A DNA stretch of 64,000 nucleotides, taken from NCBI RefSeq assembly GCF_036711975.1, contig NC_091971.1:22513501-22577500 (forward strand). Reading direction: 5' to 3'. Both the position numbers and the translations under genes were made by a program. This document shows positions 20,777-32,176 of the stretch, piece by piece. The stretch is from Onthophagus taurus. Its lineage: Eukaryota; Arthropoda; Insecta; Coleoptera; Scarabaeidae. Under the pieces are notes generated by a model that had not been told where the DNA came from, made no database searches, and saw only the letters and a list, made by a program, of their open reading frames with translations. The stretch's first letter is position 1, and each line of letters begins with the position of its first letter.

Positions 20777-23700
20777 ATGTTATCGGCTAGAAAAAGGAAG
20801 AAAGAAGAGACTCTACAACAGTACTTATTGAAAATGAGAGAAATAGCAGCACAAGGAAATATCGAAGAGGACGCTCTCATCGAATACATAATTGACGGCA
20901 TCGTAGATGACGAAATCAATAAAGCGATCCTATACGGAACACATTCCTTAAAAGAATTTAAAGAGAAATTGAAGCTTTACGCGAAAATGAAAGGTAAACA
21001 GGCAAAGGGAAATGATGATGGAAATTATAAGAGCAGCAAACAGAGGAAGCAGGATAACAAAAGAGAAGAGCGGTGTTTTAACTGTGGAAAGATAGGGCAC
21101 GTTTCCCAGAACTGCCGCAATAGAGAAAGAGGTATGAAATGTTTCTCATGTAATGGATTCGGACATAATGCCAGAGACTGCAAGAATGGAACAAAGAGGA
21201 CAGGTGAGAAACAAGAAGAGACAAAAAGGTCGTATGTAATTCATGAAACCAAACAACAATTACCAGGATATAAACAAATCAGATTAAACGACCACGTAAT
21301 TCAAGCATTCATTGACACTGGAAGCGATTTAAATTTGTTAAAGGCCAGTAGTTATATTAGAATAGGAGCGCCTAAATTCCAAGAAAATACTATAACACTA
21401 AAAGGAATAGGAGACAACTCAGTCAAAACCTTGGGAAGATTCAATGGTCGAATTGTTGTGGATGAATGCGATTTTAGAACAGCTATACATATAGTATCTG
21501 ACGACGCGATACCCATGGAATTGATTGTTGGAAAACCTATTTTGGAAAATGTTACATTGATGATTAACTCGGACGAAATCGAAGTGAGCAGTCGAGGAAC
21601 ACCGGTCGAAACCCAAAAGCACTCAGAGGAAAATGACATATTTCTCATAGATGTACAAGACTCTTTAGATGTAGGAGCACAAGCATATTACGAAGATGTA
21701 GCGAATATGATTGCAAAATATAAGCCGAAAGAAGTCATTACACCACCGTCAGACATACAGGTAAAGATTATCCTTCAAGATGACATACCGGTGTACCAGC
21801 CTCCAAGAAGATTATCAATTTCAGAGAAATACGAAGTCGAAAAACAGATCGAGGAATGGCTCAACACTGGTAAAATAAGACCAAGCACTTCAGATTATGC
21901 TAGTCCGATTGTCTTAGTCAAGAAAAAAGACGGAAGTACTCCAATTTGCATTGATTTCAGAAAGCTAAACCGAAAGATTATTAAAGACCGCTATCCACTT
22001 CCCGTGATCGAAGACGTTATTGACCAACTAACAGGATCAAGAATATTTACGACTTTGGACCTGAAAAATGGATTTTTTCACGTACCAGTCGCAGAAGATA
22101 GTATAAAATATACCTCGTTCGTAACTCCGAGTGGACAGTTTGAATTCTTGCGCATGCCGTTTGGGTTATGTAATTCGCCAGCAGTATTTCAACGATATGT
22201 CAATAATGTTTTCAGGGAGTTAATGAGAAAGGGAATAGTTATTATGTCAATGGATGACATTATAATACCAGCGGAAGATGTCGAATAAGCAATAAAAAGA
22301 CTAGAAGAAGTTCTGGAAACAGCAAAGAAGTTTGGATTAGATTTCAAGTGGCAGAAATGTCAGTTTTTAAAGACTAAAGTGGAATATCTAGGACACGAAA
22401 TAGAAAACGGAAGAGTGAAGCCTAACAAGCAGAAAGTAGCAGCCGTTGTAAATTTTCCAAAACCAGCTACAATGAAAAAGGTTCAGAGTTTCCTGGGATT
22501 GGCAGGCTATTTCCGCAAGTACATCAAAGACTACGCTTTGATTGCGAAACCACTAAGTGATCTTCTGAAAGGAAAAAAGAAATTTTCATTTGGACCGGAA
22601 GAGGAAGTTGCATTTAGAAAACTAAAGGAGATTTTAAGTACAGAACCAATATTGAAAATCTTTGATCATATCAAGGAAACTGAACTGCATGTAGACGCAA
22701 GCCAAGACGGATTCGGGGCAGTGTTATTGCAAAAGTGTCAAGAAGACGGAAGATTATATCCTGTTTACTACTGGAGTAGAAAGACAAATGATTCCCAGAA
22801 GAAATATCACAGCTATGAATTGGAGGTGCTGGCTGTCATAGAAGCTTTAAAGAGGTTCCGTGTGTATCTGCAGGGCATACACTTCAAAATCTTAACTGAT
22901 TGTGCAGCATTTGCAGCTACAATGAACAAAAAAGACCTGTGCACGAGAGTCGCTAGATGGGCTTTATTGCTCGAAGAGTTTAACTATACCATTCAACATA
23001 GGCCAGGAAATCAAATGAAGCATTGTGACGCACTGAGTCGGAACCCAATAACAATGATAATACAAACAGAATTTCTAGAGCGATTGAAAAGGGCTCAACT
23101 ACAGGACGAACATCTTAAGGCAGTTACGAAAATATTGGAAACTCAACCTTATGGGGATTATGAACTAAAAAATGGCATCTTGTATAAGAACAAAAATGGA
23201 TGTGAACTACTAGTTGTCCCTACGATAATGCAACACCAAGTAATACGAAGTGCACATGACAATGGTCATTTCGCAGTGAAGAAAACAAAAGACTTTATCG
23301 AACGAGAATATTATATCGACAACCTAGAGGAGAAGATTCGAAAGTTAATTATGAACTGTGTACCATGTATACTTACCGAGAGGAAGATGGGTAAACAAGA
23401 AGGATACTTGAATTCAATAGAAAAGGGCGATGCTCCATTGCAGACCTATCATATAGACCATTTAGGTCCTATGACAAAGACAGGAAAAGGATATCAATAT
23501 TTATTTGTAGTCATTGATTCTTTTACAAAATTCGTTTGGATACACCCAACAAAAACGACAGCAACAAAAGAAGTTCTTGAAAAACTAGAAAAGCAGAAAG
23601 AAATTTTTGGAAGTCCCAGGATGATTATTTCGGACAGAGGAGCTGCGTTTACCTCAAGGGATTTCAAAGACTATTGTGTTGACGAGAAAATAAAACATGT

Positions 23701-24415
23701 GAAAATCACAACTGGCGTACCACGAGGAAATGGACAGGTTGAGAGAGTCAATAGAGTAATCATACCAACGTTAACCAAATTATGCATCGAACAACCTGAA
23801 AATTGGTTTCGACATGTTAGAAAGTTGCAAGAGATCCTCAATAGTACATATCACCGGAGTATTGGTCGAACCCCATTTGAATTACTTTTTGGAGTAGAAA
23901 TGAAAAGAAAAGACCAAATAAAGTTGAAAGAGATGGTAGAAGAAGAAATCATAAACTCATTTGTGAAAGAGAGAGAACACATGCAAATACAAGCGAAAGA
24001 GCAAATGAAAAAAGTTCAAGATGAAAATATGAAAACCTATAATAAGAAACGAAAACTAGCAAGGAACTATGAAGAAGGAGAATGGGTGGCCATCAAGAGG
24101 ACACAATTCCAGAATACGTCAAAGTTACTGCCAAAGTTCCTAGGTCCTTATCGTGTCGTTAAGAAGATAGGTCCAGACCGGTATGAAGTAGACAGGATTG
24201 GAGATCATGCAGGACCACGGAAGACTACTACGAGTGTAGACAACATGAAACCTTGGGTCAGTATCAATCCGGATGAAGACGCATTTGGAGAAAATGACAG
24301 TCCAGATGAAGATACATTCGAGGTGAATGTCGGTCAGGATGGACGAGATGTGGGAATGGAGTCGGGAAGTGTCGGCTGTCGTCGGTTAAGGAGTGGACGA
24401 GAGATAGGCCTGTGA
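20777..24415 (+). pseudogene. Gypsy B gag 3' end and pol (zinc knuckles, protease, RT, RNase H, integrase)
   Basis: Two CCHC knuckles (CFNCGKIGHVSQNC, CFSCNGFGHNARDC), an aspartic protease site (FIDTGSDLN), then RT. The RT active site reads SMDD, not the usual YMDD, and a TAA at 22286-22288 breaks RT soon after. The same frame resumes and runs through RNase H (VDASQDGFGAVL, YHSYELEVLA) and integrase: an HHCC zinc domain, Asp in YHIDHLGPM, Asp in IISDRGAAFTS, Glu in GQVERVNR. The pol frame extends into the 3' LTR, ending at 24415. Frame breaks and the altered active site mean this copy cannot be autonomous. Confidence 0.9.
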
Positions 24416-24605
24416 GTCAGTCGGTCGCAGCTAAGAGAAGAAGACGTGCGCGCTTAACAGAAAACACGTTTGTGAATCGATATACATATAAGTAATATCA
24501 GAGACCATAACTGTTGAAATGCATAAAACAAGTTCATAGTTACAAAAGACATTACCTGGTTTTGTTTTGTTTTTATTCTTTTTTAATAACATTAGCAGTC
24601 CTACA
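24349..24605 (+). repeat. 3' LTR of Gypsy B
   Basis: 257 bases, TG...CA bounded, overlapping the last ~67 bases of the pol frame. Lacks the 47-base block seen in the 5' LTR. Confidence 0.92.
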
Positions 24606-26295
24606 CATATATCTCGGAATAGATTGTATCAATTCTGCAACTGCTTGGTGTTTCTCTACTGTTTGCTTTTCGTTCACTGTTCTTTTACAAAACTTTATTT
24701 TCCCCTTGACCACTACCTGTACCGATTTGTTAACCCATTTCATGTATGTCATTAATTCCTTTTTATTGTAGTGCAGAACGGTCACTGTATTTTTGTTGCA
24801 CTTGACGCATTTGCGTTCGAGGCATTTTTCATTTTTGCATATATTAGCAGTTGAACAGCACATTTTTTGGACCACTTGAGATGGGGTGTTTTCTTTGATA
24901 ATGTCTAAGATCCCTAGCTTATGCACCAAAAGATTCATGTTAGTGTGGGTAACACATAAACAAGTATCTCTTTGGCGTGCTGTAGGCTGCACAATCCAAA
25001 ATGGTCTCATTCGACAAAATGTGGAGTAACCGATGCGCAATTTTGAGTATATTTTATTAAATTTTCTATGCAAATTCTGTAGGGAATCGTTCAAGTAGCG
25101 TTTTTGTTGTTTGTTTTTCTTGTATGTTATCGTGTCCTTTTTCCCAGGACAGAGTCTGCTGTTTTCGTCTTTTTCTAAATATGTACGAACTGTTTTTCTG
25201 AAGGAAATATTATTCAATGGGCGCTGTTTACTTATAGTACTATGTCCGATTTACGAGGCTTCCGAGTTTTACGTTTTTTATACTTTTGTATAAGTTTTTT
25301 CGCTTGTGCAATTTCTTTCTGGAGTACATTTACCTTGTTTTGGAGTTTATTATTTACATTTTTGGCCCTTAAAAGCACAGAACTTGATGGTGTAGAGTTG
25401 TGGTTCTTTAAAGCAGCTGCTTTTTTTGCTTGGTAATGTTTTTTACTATGTTCCCTCCATTTTTTCCTTTTATGTCTTTTATCTCGATCTGTTAACTGTG
25501 ATGTCTTTTTTATTTTACCGCAGCTAACTCTGTGATGATACCGCTCTCTTTCCTTCAATTTAGCAATTTCACAAGCCTCAGGATCTTCTTTTCGTTGCGC
25601 TCTTAGTCTTCTCATAGCATCTCTCTTCTTTTGATTGCATAATTTCTTTTTCTTTGATGTTGTAACCGCTGTTTCACTTAAGGCCTTACCTATAATTTTT
25701 ACCATCTAGCACAAAAGAATAATAAAAGGTAAAATCGAAATTACGCTCAAAATTAGATCTCGTCTAAAGCAAAAGAAACATGATGCATATAAATTTGGAA
25801 ATTATAGCATTTGAGCGCTGTTCTATTTTTTTTTTTAGCTTAACTAAATATTGGATACATTGAAAATAAAATATTTACAGTTACATAATGCATTATAACT
25901 GTTAAATGTGACTGTAAATGTTCCTGCCTAACATTAGTAACGGAGATGAGAAAACGCGCTTTCAAAAATATTTAAAATTAAACTGAATTTGATTTTATGT
26001 TGATAGTTGCATACCGTGTTCGTATACTTTTTACTAATATACTTAATGTAATTACAGTAAGAAATCACTTAAACTTTACTTTTTATGACAGGTAACGGAG
26101 TTGAGAATCCGAATGGTCAGAAAAATATTTGTAGAAATCAATCAAAATCTTGAATATATTCAGCGTGTCAATTTAATATTTTTTGACAGTTATAGTGTCG
26201 TACTAATATCAACTTCCCTCTGCAGTGTTCACAATGAGCCGGGTAACCATCACGACACGAATATTTATATTAGAAGATGTGGTAACGGAGTTGAG

Positions 26296-26785
26296 ATTAA
26301 AACGAGGGACTCAATATTTCCGAGATTAATTTAAAATCGATTTGTTAATTATCTCAAATAAAAAAAAACTGTAATAAAATAATATAATACTATTTTATTT
26401 CCGATTTATAGAAGTAGTTTTAGTTGTAATTTTACCAGAGGGACACCTGATTGTTTAATGAAGTGCAAACCAACTTTTATAAATTTTTAAGTTTTGCGTA
26501 CATAAAATATTTGTTACTTTGATGTAACTTAATAAAGAGATACTAATGAGTCTCGCTACATTGCTTTTTGCTCGAATGAATGTAATTTGTTACGTTTATA
26601 AGATATGATATTAGAGGGACACTTTTTTTGCCCTTTTGAGAACGACCCACTTACCAAAATAAACAAGTTTTTTTATGAAAACATAGGGTCGCAACTCTTT
26701 TGTTTTCAAGCAAAAATTTACATTTTGCTCTGTATTTCACCTATGCGAAGTTACCCCCAATTTTCTAGCCCCCAATTATCAATAA
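26296..26785. other. Unassigned AT-rich sequence
   Basis: No gene. The phrase AGAGGGACAC occurs twice in direct orientation (about 26438 and 26613), perhaps part of an unknown repeat. Confidence 0.4.
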
Positions 26786-26906
26786 TGTATAATAATAATA
26801 ATAATTTTATTGAATAAGTATGATTATTCTCGTCAATAATATACAGTTCGTAAGACTCAAAATATTACAATATTGCAAACAATTATTAATTTTTTTTTTT
26901 TATATA
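26786..26906 (-). repeat. 3' tail of non-LTR element 3, displaced by Gypsy A
   Basis: A (TAA)n run at about 26790-26808 followed by AT-rich sequence up to the Gypsy A LTR. On the minus strand this is the 3' UTR ending in (ATT)n that belongs to the RT fragment resuming at 32177. Confidence 0.6.
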
Positions 26907-27157
26907 TGTAGGGTTTCGCTTGAATAATTCACCAAAACCCCACTAGTTCTTAATTAATTTATTATTTATTTCTATTAACATTTAAACTCATTTGATTAAC
27001 TAATTTCAACACAATACGTCTTTACTGTTAACTCGTCTTCTAACTTCTGCCTCTCCACATCTTCCCTCATCTCACATCTGCTTCGGTCGATCGATCGACC
27101 CGAGCCCTTGACCGAGTACATTCGAAGGGTTTCGAGTATACCCGAATCTTTTCTACA
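26907..27157 (-). repeat. 3' LTR of Gypsy A (minus-strand element)
   Basis: 251 bases; contains the end of the pol frame, which stops at 27067. Includes the GATCGATCGA palindrome shared with the other LTR. Confidence 0.93.
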
Positions 27158-30100
27158 TCTCGACCATCCTGCTGGAAATTCGCCTCGAATGACTCTTCGT
27201 ATTCATCATCTTCTTGTACCCAGGGCTTCATGTTATCAGCACTAGTGATGGTTTGCCTTGGTCCAGGGTGATCGCCTATTCGGTTTACTTTATATCGGTC
27301 AGGTCCATATATTGTTGTTACTTGATAAGGACCAAGAAACTTTGGTAGTAACTTTGATTCATTTTGAAATTGAGTTCTTCGAATTGCCACCAAATCTCCC
27401 GTTCTGTATACAACAGCCATCTTCCTTTTCTTATTGTATGTTTTTATATTTTCTGTTTGTACTTTTTTCATTTGTTCTTTTGCAATTTTTCTAATCTCTT
27501 CGCGTTCTTCCATAAAAGTATCCGCATATTCTCTTTCTAAAATTTCTTTCAATTTCATCTCTTCCTTTCTTTTCATTTCAACACCCAAAAGCATCTCAAA
27601 TGGTGTTCTACCAATAGCCCTCTGATATGTACTATTTAACGCTTCTTGCAATTTTCTAACGTTTCGATACCAACATTCGGGACGTTCAATGGACAACTTG
27701 CTTAAGACTGGTATTATTATTCTATTCACTCTTTCAACTTGACCGTTGCCTCTGGGAACGCCAGTCGCTATTTTAATATGTTTTATGTCTTCATCAAGGC
27801 AATATTGCTCAAAATCGTTAGATGTAAACGCTGTTCCTCTATCTGAAATAATAGTCTCAGGATTTCCAAACACACTTCTTTGCAATTCGAGTTTATCGAT
27901 GACTTCTTTTGTCGATGTTGTTTTGGTTGGGTATATCCACACAAACTTTGTAAAGGAATCAATGACAACAAACAGGTATTTATATCCCTTTCCCGTCTTC
28001 ATCATCGGACCCAAATGATCCACATGATATGTCTGCAGAGGAGCATCGCCTTTTTCAATAGGATGCAGATAACCTTCTTGCTTACCCAACTTCCGGTCGG
28101 AAAGAATACAAGGTACACAATTGCTTATAACTCTTCGAATTTTGTCCTCCAGTTGCGGTATATAGTATTCTCGTTCAATCAAATCTTTTGTCTTCTTTAT
28201 AGCGAAATGACCATTCTCGTGTGCATTCTTAATAATTTGATATTGCATATTAGTAGGAACTACGATAAGTTGTAACCCATTTTTATTTTTATGCAGTATG
28301 CCTCTACTTAGGTTGTAGTTATCATAGGGTTGACTTTCGAGTATTTTTGTTATTGCTTTGATTTGATCATCTTCTCGTTGTGCCATCTGTAATTTTTCTA
28401 GTGTACTGTTTTGAATTATCATGGTTATTGGATTTCTGCTTAATGCGTCACAGTGCTTCATTCGTGAACCTGGTCGGTGTTGTATCACATAATTAAACTC
28501 TTCCAACAATAAAGCCCATCGAGCTACTCTAGTACACAAATCTTTTTTGTTCATAGTGGCCGTAAACGCCGCACAGTCTGTAATTACTTTAAACGGTATT
28601 CCAAGTAAGTATACACGAAATTTCTTCAAAGCCTCCACAATGGCCAAAACTTCCAATTCGTAGCTGTGGTATTTTCTTTGTGCATCATTTGTTTTTCTGC
28701 TCCAATAATAAACAGGGTGCAGTTCACCATTTTCACCACTTCTCTGTAATAATATCGCCCCAAATCCGTCTTGACTTGCATCAGCGTGTAACTCTGTTTC
28801 ATCATTATAATTAAAAATTCTTAGTACAGGTTCTTCACACAAAAGTCGTTTGAGTCTTCCAAAAGACGTACGCTCTGCAATTCCAAAATGAAACTGCTTG
28901 TTACCCTTTAAGAGATCCGATAAAGGTTTTGCTATCAACGCATAATTTTGGATATACTTTCTGAAGTAACCCGTCAGACCCAAAAAGCTTTGAACCCTTT
29001 TCACTGTATTTGGTTCTGGAAACTTCATTACAGCTTTAATTTTGTATTTTGTAGGTGTTATCATACCATTCTCAATTTCGTGTCCTAAATACTCCACCTT
29101 AGACTTCATAAATTGACATTTTTCCCATTTAAATTCCAAACCAAACTCTTCAGCTGTTCTCAAAACCTTTTTAAGTTTTACAATAGCACCATCTATAGTT
29201 ACAGCCGGTATAATGATATCATCCATATACAGTAGTAGCGTTCCGTCTTGTATCAACTCTCTAAGTATGTTGTTCAAATAACGTTGGAAAACTGTTGGAG
29301 AAATAGACAATCCAAATGGCGTCTTCAAAAATTCAAACTGTCCCCTGGGCGTCACGAAAGATGTATATTTGATACTGTCCTCTGCTACAGGTACATGGAA
29401 AAATCCATTCCTAAGGTCCAAGGTAGTAAATATTTTTGCACCTGCTAGTTGATCAATTTGATCTTCTACCAATGGAAGAGGATAGCGATCCTTAATTATT
29501 TTCTTGTTTAGTCTTCAGTAGTCAATGCATATTCTAGTGGAACCATCCTTTTTCTTTACTAGCACGATTGGACTAGCATAATTGGAACTACTAGGCCTAA
29601 TTATTCCTTCTTTTAACCATTCGTCAATCTGTTTATCAACTTCACTTTTTTCGGAATGAGAAAGTCTTCTTGGATGTTGATATACAGGGATATCGTCTTT
29701 CAAAATTATTTTAGTTTGTATACTATTAGTTACTGGATTAAATCCTCTTTCAGGATTATAGTCCTGAATCATACTTTCAATCTTCAATTTGCAGCTAGGT
29801 GTACCAATGTCTAAATCACATCCACTGTTCATCAATAATATGTTGTTTACTTCAAAATCGTCAATTTCCAATTCTTGATTCACTTCGAGACTCTTTACTT
29901 CAACACTATTGTGACTGACTGTCAACGTAACACTGTTCAAGATAGGCTTGCCAATAATTAAATCCATAGGTATGGAATCATCACTAACTACATGTACTTC
30001 AGTAATAAAATCGCAATCATCAACATACATTCTTCCTTTAAATTTTCCAATAGTTTTAATAGTATTAGCTCCTATACCCTTAATTTGTACTGGATTTAAG

Positions 30101-30774
30101 TCCAACTGAGGTGAACCCATTCGAATATATTCGCTTGCTTTCAAAATATTTAAATCACTTCCGGTATCTACGAAACCTTGAATCTCATGGTCATTCAAAA
30201 TTAGTCGTTTATATCCAGGCATTTCTGCTTTTGTCTCTTGAACTACATAACTTCGTTTTGCCCGTCCTTGATCGTCTTCATTTTGTTTATTTTCAGCATT
30301 GCATTGATAAGCAATGTGTCCATATTTGTTACATTTGAAGCATTTACTGCCTTTTTCTTTGTCATTACAATTCTTAGATAGATGTCCCTTTCTTCCACAA
30401 TTAAAACATCTCACATCCTCTTGATTGTTTTGTCTCATTTTCGCATTCCCGCTAGCTTTAAACGGTTTATCTTTATTTTCTCGTCTTTCCTTTTGTTGTT
30501 TGATTTTAATTTTTTCATACAACTTTAACTTTTCTTTGAATTCTTTTAAAGATCTTGCTCCGTATAAAATAGATTTGTTCACTTCGTCATCAACTATTCC
30601 TTCTATGACATATTCGATTAAAGCGTCTTCTTCTAAGAATCCTGAAGCAGCGATCTCTCGCATTTTCAATAAATATTGAGTGACTGTTTCGTCTTTTCGT
30701 TTTATTCTGGCGGTAAGCATTTTATGAAGTGCGGCACCACTCAGACTTCGTTTGAACTCGTCTTTTAGTTTGCT
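27067..30774 (-). pseudogene. Gypsy A gag 3' end and pol, one nonsense codon
   Basis: Minus strand from just after the gag stop. Zinc knuckles CFNCGRKGHLSKNC and CFKCNKYGHIAYQC, protease site FVDTGSDLN, then RT. A single TGA after RICIDY (Arg codon CGA in Gypsy-type RT, a CpG transition) separates 29515-30720 from 27067-29472. The second part begins in RT with the intact LLYMDDIIIPA active site, then RNase H (ADASQDGFGAIL), integrase zinc domain (HENGHFAIKKT, CVPC) and catalytic Asp, Asp, Glu in YHVDHLGPM, IISDRGTAFTS and GQVERVNR. The C-terminus runs into the LTR. Apart from two stops the whole frame appears open. Confidence 0.92.
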
Positions 30775-31491
30775 TTAAAACGCATTCCATGTTGCAACCT
30801 TTCTTTCAGCCTTCATATACAAACGTGCATCTCCTTTCAACAATCTATTCCCATAGATTAGCATCTCAACGTCGCTCCATCCCATCAACATAGCAGTATC
30901 TTCAAATTCTTCTATCCACTTCTCAATCGAACAACCATCACCTCCATCAAATGTACTAACCGTGTCTTCAACGTCTTTAAAAGTCAACACAAATTTTGGA
31001 TTCATCTTTGGATGCTGATTATGTGAGCAACCACTCGATTTACTTTCGTCGTCTGTTGAATTTCTACTTTCGTTATTAATAACTGCATTAACACATGCAT
31101 CGTGTTGTGGCAACGTTACAGGTTCATCGTCTTCTTCGTCATTTTCATCTGCTTCATGATGATTACATTGATCTTTTAAAAGATCTAAGTTCGAAAGCCC
31201 AGTGCACAGGAGATTTACTAGTTCATCTTTATCATTCGCGTCGTTATTAAATTCAAACACCTGGCATACCGCGTTTAATTCGCCCAAAGTAAGATTTTTC
31301 TTTCCAAACTCTATCTTTTCTTTCATCTTTTCAACGTTTTCAAATTTAAACCCCTTAAATTCTCTTAACTTCTTCCTATTACCTCTATCTCCGTCGTTTT
31401 CAAAAATAAATCTATAACAGGCTTTTATTGATTTTGTAGAAGCCTTTGAAATATTTCGTTCGATAGACGGTATGGTTCCTAAGCTCGTCAT
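30775..31491 (-). CDS. Gypsy A gag
   Basis: MTSLGTIPSIERNISKAST at 31491, 238 codons, stop TAA at 30775-30777. Contains LTLGELNAVCQVF, an acidic linker and FVLTFKDVEDTVSTFDG, parallel to Gypsy B gag. The frame continues after the TAA into the zinc-knuckle part, so the native protein is probably a longer gag or gag-pol and this stop is a mutation. Confidence 0.88.
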   Translation of the reverse strand: MTSLGTIPSIERNISKASTKSIKACYRFIFENDGDRGNRKKLREFKGFKFENVEKMKEKIEFGKKNLTLGELNAVCQVFEFNNDANDKDELVNLLCTGLSNLDLLKDQCNHHEADENDEEDDEPVTLPQHDACVNAVINNESRNSTDDESKSSGCSHNQHPKMNPKFVLTFKDVEDTVSTFDGGDGCSIEKWIEEFEDTAMLMGWSDVEMLIYGNRLLKGDARLYMKAERKVATWNAF

Positions 31492-31689
31492 GTTTATAAA
31501 TAATCGATAGCAAACGTCGAAAGAATTGAAGTAACAAAAAAAAACAAGCGACTTGACTTATCTTTATATCCAACGTCTCGCGTCGCCGTCTAGCTGTTGC
31601 GTCGCGCCGTTCCTCGTGGTTTTCTTCGTAGCGTCGTAAATGCCGTTCAGCCGTCGTTCGCTGGTCCAACTGCCTAAATGTCGTCACAC

Positions 31690-31870
31690 TACCGTTTTCT
31701 TCACGTCTTCTCGTCTTCCGTCTTTTTCTCGTCTTCACGTCTTCTCGTCTTTCGTCTTTTTCTCGTCTTCACGTCTTCTCGTCTTTATTCTCTTCTCGTC
31801 TTAGCGGCTTTTGTTTTCACATTCGTCTTAGCGGCTTCTTTTAGTTTTCCTTCGTCTTACTGGTTTTTTT
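31690..31870. repeat. Tandem CGTCTT-rich repeats in the Gypsy A leader
   Basis: CTCGTCTTCACGTCTTCTCG and related units recur several times, then TCGTCTTAGCGGCTT twice. On the element's sense strand this is an AAGACGAGAAGACG-type purine-rich array between the 5' LTR and gag. Gypsy B shows no such array in its shorter leader. Confidence 0.75.
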
Positions 31871-31925
31871 CACACGTTGTGTTGTCCGTAATGGCGATGA
31901 ACAATCGCGGTCGAGCCCCCAATAA

Positions 31926-32176
31926 TGTAGGGTTTCGCTTGAATAATTCACCAAAACCCCACTAGTTCTTAATTAATTTATTATTTATTTCTATTAACAT
32001 TTAAACTCATTTGATTAACTAATTTCAACACAATACGTCTTTACTGTTAACTCGTCTTCTAACTTCTGCCTCTCCACATCTTCCCTCATCTCACATCTGC
32101 TTCGGTCGATCGATCGACCCGAGCCCTTGACCGAGTACATTCGAAGGGTTTCGAGTATACCCGAATCTTTTCTACA
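31926..32176 (-). repeat. 5' LTR of Gypsy A (minus-strand element)
   Basis: 251 bases, identical as far as I can read to 26907-27157. Confidence 0.93.

Larger units (their letters stand above)
19532..24605 (+). mobile_element. Ty3/Gypsy LTR retrotransposon B, 5.07 kb
   Basis: LTRs at 19532-19835 (304 bases) and 24349-24605 (257 bases), both TGTGGGAATGG...CAGTCCTACA. Target duplication is CATA (19528-19531 and 24606-24609). Just inside the 5' LTR is ATTTGGGGGCGATATC, the likely primer-binding region; GGATGGACGAGA precedes the 3' LTR as a purine-rich tract. Gag and pol lie between. Inserted in the coding region of the minus-strand gene above. Confidence 0.93.
18658..25705 (-). pseudogene. Unrecognised protein with possible DDE-type motifs; interrupted by Gypsy B
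   Basis: Coding pieces: 25232-25705, 24606-25217 and 18658-19531. Removing the Gypsy element and one CATA copy fuses PRYM and LHLRNIS in frame, so the gene was open there when the Gypsy landed. One apparent frameshift remains near 25225-25235. Total about 650 residues. The N-terminus is highly basic, with a Lys/Arg-rich region then a heptad-like helix (~residues 110-150). The middle is Cys/His-rich (CRMRPFW, CLCVTHTN, CKNEKCLERKCVKC). The C-terminal third has three conserved-looking acidic blocks: LIHIDFSENY, INFLSDGPSTQYKN and YSESGHGKGAPDGIGG. Their spacing and strand-like contexts suggest an RNase H-fold nuclease. I recall similar unnamed proteins in arthropods but cannot name a family. 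Confidence 0.55.
18566..26295 (-). mobile_element. Candidate undescribed mobile element with iterated GGTAACGGAGTTGAG, split by Gypsy B
   Basis: The single protein gene (25705 to 18658, minus strand) lies between copies of a 15-base motif: 18566-18580 and 18585-18599 downstream, and 25936-25950 (one variant base pair of changes), 26091-26105 and 26281-26295 upstream. All five are in the same orientation. The gene is of transposon-like character. A Gypsy element (19532-24605) interrupts it. I did not find terminal inverted repeats or a target duplication, so the true ends are unknown and the mobile nature is inference. Confidence 0.4.
26907..32176 (-). mobile_element. Ty3/Gypsy LTR retrotransposon A, 5.27 kb, very recent
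   Basis: LTRs 26907-27157 and 31926-32176, 251 bases each, TGTAGGG...TCTACA on the plus strand; I see no difference between them. Target duplication TATA (26903-26906 and 32177-32180). Read on the minus strand, the primer-binding region just inside the 5' LTR contains TTGGGGGCTCGACCG. The gag/pol layout matches Gypsy B, so both belong to one family. Confidence 0.94.

Noticed and set aside
30775-30777. Programmed stop read-through between gag and pol
   Set aside because: Gypsy A and B stops are different codons at different aligned positions with different contexts, so independent nonsense mutation is simpler.
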